Positions 59,267 to 64,000 of a stretch of DNA of 64,000 nt are shown here, one piece after another. The notes under the pieces are model-generated. The model saw only the letters and a program-made list of their open reading frames with translations. It was not told the DNA's origin and searched no databases. The stretch is from Kribbella monticola. Lineage in GTDB: Bacteria; Actinomycetota; Actinomycetes; Propionibacteriales; Kribbellaceae. Position 1 is the first letter of the stretch; the number at the start of each line of letters is the position of its first letter. The position numbers were made by a program, and so were the translations under genes. Location: NCBI RefSeq assembly GCF_003261635.1, contig NZ_QFXK01000022.1, positions 186,001-250,000 of the forward strand, written 5' to 3'.

Positions 59267-62200
59267 CAGCTCACCTTCGGAGTAGCACGGACACCTGCAT
59301 GCAGGTACTTCTCGCCGGTAGGCAGCGAGTAGAACGTGACCGGCATCCAGGTGAGCGACCCCGGCGGCCGTACGGCGAACAGGTCACCGCTGTCGTCGAC
59401 GGGCACCAACGGGTACTCGTGGGTCGGCTCCGGCAACAGTTCGGCGAGCGGGCCGGTCACCGTCGTCCGCAGTACCGCCTCGCCGTCGCGGATCAGGATC
59501 TCCTCGATCGTGCTGGCGCGCTCGTACCGGCCCGCGTGCTTGTGCAGGTCGACCTTGGGCGGCTCGGCGGGCGGGGCGAGCGGGGTCGGCATGGTGACGT
59601 CGGCGAGCTCGGCGAAGATCTCGCGGTACAGGTCCTGGTAGAGGTCGCGCGTGTTGCCGCCGTTGGTCAGCAGGGCAACGGCCAGGCCCTCCGAGGGGAG
59701 GACCCGCAGGAAGGCGGCCTGTCCGATCGTGTTGCCGTCGTGCCCGATCAGCCGCCGGCCGTCCCAGTCGAACCGGATCCAGCCGAGGCCCCAGGAATCG
59801 CCGAGCGTGTGCTTGTCCGGGAGGTCGGCTTGTTTCGACGCCATCAGCGCCGCGGTTTCCTCGCGCAGTACCCGGGTGCCGTCCGGAGCGACACCGCCCT
59901 TCAGGTGAAGACGTGCGAAGGCCAAGGTGTCCGCGACGGTCGAGATGATCGTGCCCGCGGGGCCCAGGGAGCGGGGCAGCATCCAGACCGGCGCGCGCGT
60001 CGGCTCCTCGCCGGGCTCACCGACATGGCCGACCGCGGCCCGATGCAGGAGGACTTCCTCGGGCAGCGTGGCCGTGTGTTCCAGGCCGAGGGGGACCAGG
60101 ATCCGTTCGCGTAGTACCTGGTCCCAGGTCTTGCCGGTGACCTTCTCGATCACGCGGCCGGTCAGCGAGAAGCCGGCGTTGCAGTAGGACCAGGTGGCGC
60201 CGAGCGGGTGGTTCTGGCCGACCTCGGCCAGTCCGTCGACGTACTTCTCCAGACAGTCGTCGCCGCGACCCGTGTCGGTGAAGACGTCGCCGTCGATCCC
60301 GCTCGTGTGCGTGAGCAGGTGCCGCAGCGTCACCTGCTTGGCGACGTCGGGATCGCCCAGCCGCAGCTCGGGCAGTACCTCGATGATCGGGGCGTCCAGG
60401 TCGAGCAGGCCCTCGTCGACGAGTTGCATCGCGAGCGTCGCCGTCCAGACCTTGGAGATCGACCCGATCTGGAAGAGCGAATCGGCCGTCGTCGCGACAC
60501 CCGTGTCCTTGAACACGACACCGGTCGCGGCTTCCACCAGTTCGTCGTCGAGGCCGTCCTGCAAGCGCAGGATGCCAAGAGCAGCACCCGGTACGCCGTG
60601 CTTCGCGGCGAGCGTGTCGAGCCGGTGCTGCCAGTGGGCCGCGTCGATCCGGGCGCGACGCGGGCCGGCCGCGTCGCCGGCGTACTGCTCGACCCAGTCG
60701 AGGATCCGCCGGTTGAAGTCGAGCCGGTGCGACGGCCGTCCGTCGACGATGAAGAGGTGGCTCGCGTCCGGATAGAGCACCAGTTGGGTCGGCACGCCTT
60801 GCTCGCGCAGTGCCGTGTGCCATTGCTGGGCCTGACCGATCGGGCACCGTACGTCGGCATCGCCGTGCAGGACCAGCGTCGGCGTCTTCACCTTGCCGAC
60901 CTGGCTGAACGGAGACATCTCGGTGTAGTCCGCGGGACCGTTCAGCTCGTAGACGCCGAGGAAGTGGCCGAGGTCCGAGGTGCCCGCCATGCTGGTCAGG
61001 TCGCTGACCACCCCACCGGTCACGGCCGCCGCGAACCGGTCGTCGCGACTGGTCAGATAGCAGGTCATGTACCCGCCGTAGCTGTAGCCGGCCACCGCGA
61101 GGCGGGCCGGATCAGCGATGCCCTCGGCAACCAATTCGTCGAGCGGTTCGAGGAAGTCCTTCGCGTCCGACGTCCCCCAGGCACCGAGCGCGGCGTTGAA
61201 GAACTGCTCGCCGTACCCGTCGCTGCCGCGCGGATTCACCAGGAAGACGGTCCAGCCGCGCGCGGCCAGTTCCTGGTGGTAGAAGTGGACCTCGTCGGCC
61301 ACCGCGTTCCACGCGTTGTGCGGGCCGCCGTGGATGTCGAGCAGCAGCGGCTGCGGCCCGGTCGCGGCGGGATCGCGGATCAGATAACCGGCCACCACGG
61401 TCCCGTCGGAGATCGTGAACTCGCGCTCGGTGCGGGCGAAGTGCTCGACCTCGCCGAGCTTTTCGCCGTACGAGGTGCGCGGGGTGACCGTTTTGCTCGC
61501 CAGGTCAAGGGTGACCACCTCGCCGTACGAGGTCTCGGTGGTGAGCACCAGCGCGGCGGTTCCGCCCGCGACGGTGAGGCTGGAGACGTTCTGGCCGGCT
61601 TTGCCCAGTACTGGTTGGGGAGTGCCGCCGGAGACGGGGACGGAGTACAGGTGACTGCAGCCGCGCTCGCGGATGGCGAAGAGGACCGTGCGGCCGTCAT
61701 CGGTCAACGTAGGAAGGGCTCCTGGGTACGCCGGTCCGCCGGGCATCACGTTGCGGTCGAGTGACTCTGCGAGGTTCACCACCTCGCCGGTCTGCAGCGA
61801 CAGTCGCAGCAGGCCGGCGTGTCCTACGGGACCGGCGACGTTGCCAACGACCACAAGCGCGTCGCCGTCAGCCGTCCAGATGAGCGGACCTGTTAGTCCT
61901 TCGGCGAGACCGACGAGCTGAGGCTGAGCCTTCTCGTCGGTGGCATCGAGCACGTACGCCGGTGCTGTCGGGCTGAGGTCGGCGTCAGGAGCGGTAGCGG
62001 CTCCGAAGGCCAGCTTGGTGCCGTCCGGCGACCAGGCGGGGTCACCCGCGTGCCAGTCGCCCTCGGTGGCTTGCCTGCACTTCTTCGTTCCGACGTCGAG
62101 CAGGTGGAGGTGTTTGCGGATCGTCCGGAGCCAGCCGGCGCCGTCTGCCTGGTAGTCGAGTCGCTCGGTGACGATCGGTGCATGGCCGCGTGTCTCGTCG

Positions 62201-62598
62201 TCCAGGCCAGCGATGTCCACCGCCGCACTGAAGGCGATCTTGGTACCGTCCGGACTCCACTGCGGCGCGCCCGCTCCGAGCGGGAGAGTAGTGAGCTGCT
62301 CTGGTTCACCACCGCCGACAGGGAGCAGCCAGAGCTGCGCTGGCCCGTCCTTGGCGCGGAGGAACGCCAACTGCGTCCCGTCCGGCGACCAGACCGGCGT
62401 ACTGTCTGCGTCTCCTCTGGTCAGCTGCCTTGGCTCGCCGCCGGACGCGGGGACGCGCCACAGGCTTCGCAGCGTGCGGTCGCCCTCGACGTCGGTGGTT
62501 CGCAGTACGTAAGCGATCTGGGTGGCGTCGGGCGAGAGGGCCGGCTGCTCGGGTACGGCGAGCTCGGTCAGATCGTCGATGCGCAGGTGTCGAGTCAC
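59266..62598 (-). CDS. S9 prolyl-oligopeptidase-type peptidase fused to an S12 beta-lactamase-family domain
   Basis: 1110 residues from GTG 62598. Residues about 1-390 are a WD40/TolB-like propeller (SPDGTKIAFS repeats). Residues about 400-640 are the S9 alpha/beta-hydrolase with Ser506 (GYSYGGY), Asp582 (LHGDADV) and His614 (DASHLF), all present. Residues about 655-1000 are a complete serine beta-lactamase/D-Ala peptidase fold with the SxxK site Ser713-Lys716 (QIGSISKVWTA), Tyr805 (YCN) and a late GHDG. A C-terminal lipocalin-like strand region (to 1110) is typical of family S12. Both active sites are intact. No signal peptide is seen, so it likely works on imported peptides. It sits after the ABC ATPase genes. 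Confidence 0.9.
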   Translation of the reverse strand: MTRHLRIDDLTELAVPEQPALSPDATQIAYVLRTTDVEGDRTLRSLWRVPASGGEPRQLTRGDADSTPVWSPDGTQLAFLRAKDGPAQLWLLPVGGGEPEQLTTLPLGAGAPQWSPDGTKIAFSAAVDIAGLDDETRGHAPIVTERLDYQADGAGWLRTIRKHLHLLDVGTKKCRQATEGDWHAGDPAWSPDGTKLAFGAATAPDADLSPTAPAYVLDATDEKAQPQLVGLAEGLTGPLIWTADGDALVVVGNVAGPVGHAGLLRLSLQTGEVVNLAESLDRNVMPGGPAYPGALPTLTDDGRTVLFAIRERGCSHLYSVPVSGGTPQPVLGKAGQNVSSLTVAGGTAALVLTTETSYGEVVTLDLASKTVTPRTSYGEKLGEVEHFARTEREFTISDGTVVAGYLIRDPAATGPQPLLLDIHGGPHNAWNAVADEVHFYHQELAARGWTVFLVNPRGSDGYGEQFFNAALGAWGTSDAKDFLEPLDELVAEGIADPARLAVAGYSYGGYMTCYLTSRDDRFAAAVTGGVVSDLTSMAGTSDLGHFLGVYELNGPADYTEMSPFSQVGKVKTPTLVLHGDADVRCPIGQAQQWHTALREQGVPTQLVLYPDASHLFIVDGRPSHRLDFNRRILDWVEQYAGDAAGPRRARIDAAHWQHRLDTLAAKHGVPGAALGILRLQDGLDDELVEAATGVVFKDTGVATTADSLFQIGSISKVWTATLAMQLVDEGLLDLDAPIIEVLPELRLGDPDVAKQVTLRHLLTHTSGIDGDVFTDTGRGDDCLEKYVDGLAEVGQNHPLGATWSYCNAGFSLTGRVIEKVTGKTWDQVLRERILVPLGLEHTATLPEEVLLHRAAVGHVGEPGEEPTRAPVWMLPRSLGPAGTIISTVADTLAFARLHLKGGVAPDGTRVLREETAALMASKQADLPDKHTLGDSWGLGWIRFDWDGRRLIGHDGNTIGQAAFLRVLPSEGLAVALLTNGGNTRDLYQDLYREIFAELADVTMPTPLAPPAEPPKVDLHKHAGRYERASTIEEILIRDGEAVLRTTVTGPLAELLPEPTHEYPLVPVDDSGDLFAVRPPGSLTWMPVTFYSLPTGEKYLHAGVRATPKVS

Positions 62599-63374
62599 GC
62601 GGAGGTCCTTTGGCTTGGGTACGGCGATGACGAGGTCGTGCCGCGGCGGGGCGCGGCCGCGAGAAGTTCTCGGGTGTAGTCGTGCTGTGGATCGGTCAGG
62701 AGCTGGTCGGCGGGGCCGAACTCGACGATCCGGCCGAGGTACATCACCGCGATCAGGTCACTGACGTAGCGGACGACGGCCAGGTTGTGCGAGATGAACA
62801 GCATCGACAGCTTCAGTTCACGTTGTAGCGAACGGACGAGGTTGAGCACGGTGCCCTGCACCGAGACGTCGAGCGCCGAGGTGATCTCGTCGGCGATGAT
62901 CACGTCCGGCTGGCCGGCCAGCGCCCGGGCGATGGCGACACGCTGGCGCTGACCTCCCGACAAGGCGCCTGGGTAGGCATTCGCGCGGGCGGCGTCGAGC
63001 CCGACCAGTTCGAGCAACCGGGCAACCTCGTCAGCCCGGTTGCCGGCGGTTCGGGGTACGGCCTCGGCGATCGTGTCGCCGACCGTCATCCGCGGATCCA
63101 GTGACGAGTAGGGATCCTGGAAGACCATCTGCAGCGGTCGACGCTTGCCGGCGCGGTGGTCGAGCGGTACGCCGTCCAGCAGGATCCGCCCGTACGACGG
63201 CTCGACCAGCCCGACGGCCGCACGCGCCAGGGTGGACTTGCCCGACCCCGATTCGCCGACCAGCCCGACCACCTGGCCGGACGGGACGACCAGGTCGACG
63301 TCGTCAACGGCCGTGATCGCCCGGCTGCCGGTGCCGAACCGGACCGACACCTGATCGAATCGCAGTTCGCTCAT
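62595..63374 (-). CDS. Oligopeptide/dipeptide ABC transporter ATP-binding protein (OppF/DppF type)
   Basis: 259 residues from ATG 63374; the longer frame is upstream shadow. Walker A GLVGESGSGKSTLARAA, the Q-loop VFQDPYSSLDPRM, signature LSGGQRQRVAIARAL, Walker B VIIADEITSALD and the H-loop FISHNLAV are all intact. It supplies ATP hydrolysis for peptide import with OppD. Its stop overlaps the peptidase gene start (GTGA), which ties peptide uptake to cytoplasmic cleavage. The OppF C-terminal extension is short here. Permease and binding-protein genes should lie beyond 64000 on this strand. Confidence 0.92.
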   Translation of the reverse strand: MSELRFDQVSVRFGTGSRAITAVDDVDLVVPSGQVVGLVGESGSGKSTLARAAVGLVEPSYGRILLDGVPLDHRAGKRRPLQMVFQDPYSSLDPRMTVGDTIAEAVPRTAGNRADEVARLLELVGLDAARANAYPGALSGGQRQRVAIARALAGQPDVIIADEITSALDVSVQGTVLNLVRSLQRELKLSMLFISHNLAVVRYVSDLIAVMYLGRIVEFGPADQLLTDPQHDYTRELLAAAPRRGTTSSSPYPSQRTSA

Positions 63375-64000
63375 CGCTGCCCCGTCCGGATCGACTCCGT
63401 GCCTGGATACCGAGCTTGCCAGGCCGCCGAACCCTGTGGGTTCCAGCAGGCGACCTGATGTGCCGGACCGTGACTGACCAAGGCGGGATCCTCGGTCCGG
63501 CACCGGTCGGTGGCGAACTCGCAGCGAGCCGCAAACGCGCAACCGGATGGGTAGTGCGCCGGGTCGACCGGCCGTCCCGAAATGACCGCGAGTGGCTCGT
63601 CCAGCGGAGTGTCCAGATCCGGTACTGCGGCCGACAGCGCTCGGGTATAGGGATGGCGAGCACCGGTGTAGAGCTCGCTCGCGGGCAGGTCCTCCACGAT
63701 CCGGCCGGCATACATCACCAGCACGCGATCGCAGACCTGACCTACGACGGTGATGTCGTGGCTGATCAGCAGCACAGCGACTTCGTTCTCGGTCCTGATC
63801 TGTTCGAGCAGCTCCAGCACCTGCCGCTGCACGGTGACGTCGAGGGCGGTGGTCGGCTCGTCGGCGACGATCAGCGCGGGCGTACCCATCAGGCCCATCC
63901 CGATCATCGCCCGCTGCCGCATCCCGCCGGAGAACTCGTGCGGATACTGATGCGCGCGCCGCTCCGGCAGCGGGATCCGGACCGCCCGCAGCCGGTCGAC
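63371..64000 (-). CDS. Oligopeptide/dipeptide ABC transporter ATP-binding protein (OppD/DppD type, 5' truncated)
   Basis: The frame is open to base 64000, so the gene continues beyond the window and its N-terminal part with Walker A is not visible. The 209 residues shown start just before the signature FSGGMRQRAMIG, then Walker B LIVADEPTTALD and the H-loop ISHDITVV. The C-terminal oligo_HPY extension has CAFAARCEFATDRCR. It partners OppF, with which it overlaps by ATGA. Confidence 0.92.
   Translation of the reverse strand, partial: VDRLRAVRIPLPERRAHQYPHEFSGGMRQRAMIGMGLMGTPALIVADEPTTALDVTVQRQVLELLEQIRTENEVAVLLISHDITVVGQVCDRVLVMYAGRIVEDLPASELYTGARHPYTRALSAAVPDLDTPLDEPLAVISGRPVDPAHYPSGCAFAARCEFATDRCRTEDPALVSHGPAHQVACWNPQGSAAWQARYPGTESIRTGQR

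Noticed and set aside
1..64000. CRISPR arrays, tRNA or rRNA genes, insertion sequences, integrases and attachment sites
   Set aside because: I read the intergenic gaps and found no regularly spaced repeats, cloverleaf-like segments, transposase motifs or terminal repeats that would support any of these.
1..64000. Frequent GTAC contexts (such as AGTACTG and CGTACG) in coding regions
   Set aside because: The tetramer looks common, probably through the Val GTA and Tyr TAC codons, but I could not count it against expectation and counter-examples such as GTAGTA occur. I do not claim a signal.

Overview
The window is 64 kb of very high-G+C DNA with dense genes, frequent GTG starts, 4-base ATGA/GTGA overlaps and several apparently leaderless starts. 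This, the GlgE/TreS/maltokinase glycogen-trehalose genes, an arfABC-like cluster, an ECF42-type sigma factor and abundant MarR, PadR, RpiR and PucR regulators point to an actinobacterium. By gene style I would guess the Propionibacteriales, for example a Kribbella-like soil organism, but that is inference. No rRNA, tRNA, CRISPR array, prophage, insertion sequence or plasmid backbone was recognised. It reads as ordinary chromosome.

Layout. 1-2.9 kb: 3' part of an RCK/ion-channel protein, a thioredoxin-TPR protein and a MarR regulator. 2.9-7.3 kb: a secreted beta-propeller, an RpiR regulator and two divergent citrate synthases, one with an N-terminal DNA-binding domain. 7.3-12.4 kb: a Baeyer-Villiger-type monooxygenase, a YCII/DGPF protein with its ECF42 sigma factor, a kinase-like phosphotransferase and a GNAT-Nudix fusion. 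12.4-15.2 kb: two paralogous secreted proteins. 15.2-20.8 kb: treS-mak-glgB. 20.8-23.1 kb: arfA-B-C-like genes, including a 39-residue membrane peptide. 23.4-29.3 kb: a 1468-residue secreted subtilase between two paralogous winged-helix genes. 29.3-35.3 kb: thrC, glgE and glgP. 35.5-42 kb: a DMT transporter, a transglutaminase-MerR pair, a PadR regulator, a membrane hydrolase-sigma-SRPBCC operon and an SGNH hydrolase. 42-50 kb: glgX, two Gfo/Idh oxidoreductases and an enoyl-CoA hydratase-methyltransferase-acyltransferase-membrane protein run. 50-56 kb: a secreted propeller, a methyltransferase, etfBA and a PucR regulator. 56-64 kb: one long minus-strand operon of oligopeptide ABC ATPases, an S9-S12 peptidase fusion, an M20 peptidase, a GNAT and an NSAR/OSBS-type enolase.

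Two systems stand out. The first is the GlgE route: TreS makes maltose from trehalose, Mak makes maltose-1-phosphate, GlgE extends alpha-glucan, GlgB branches it, and GlgP and GlgX degrade it. The genes form three nearby blocks, with TGCAAG-type palindromes between glgE and glgP. The second is the terminal operon. It combines peptide import, a peptidase fusion with a D-peptidase-like domain, and the three enzyme families known for converting D- to L-amino acids through N-succinyl intermediates. I read it as a candidate system for using D-amino-acid-containing peptides. Other leads are the HTH-citrate synthase over paired TTGA/TCAA palindromes, the subtilase with flanking winged-helix paralogues, and a PadR regulator with an RG-rich tail and an operator over its ribosome-binding site.
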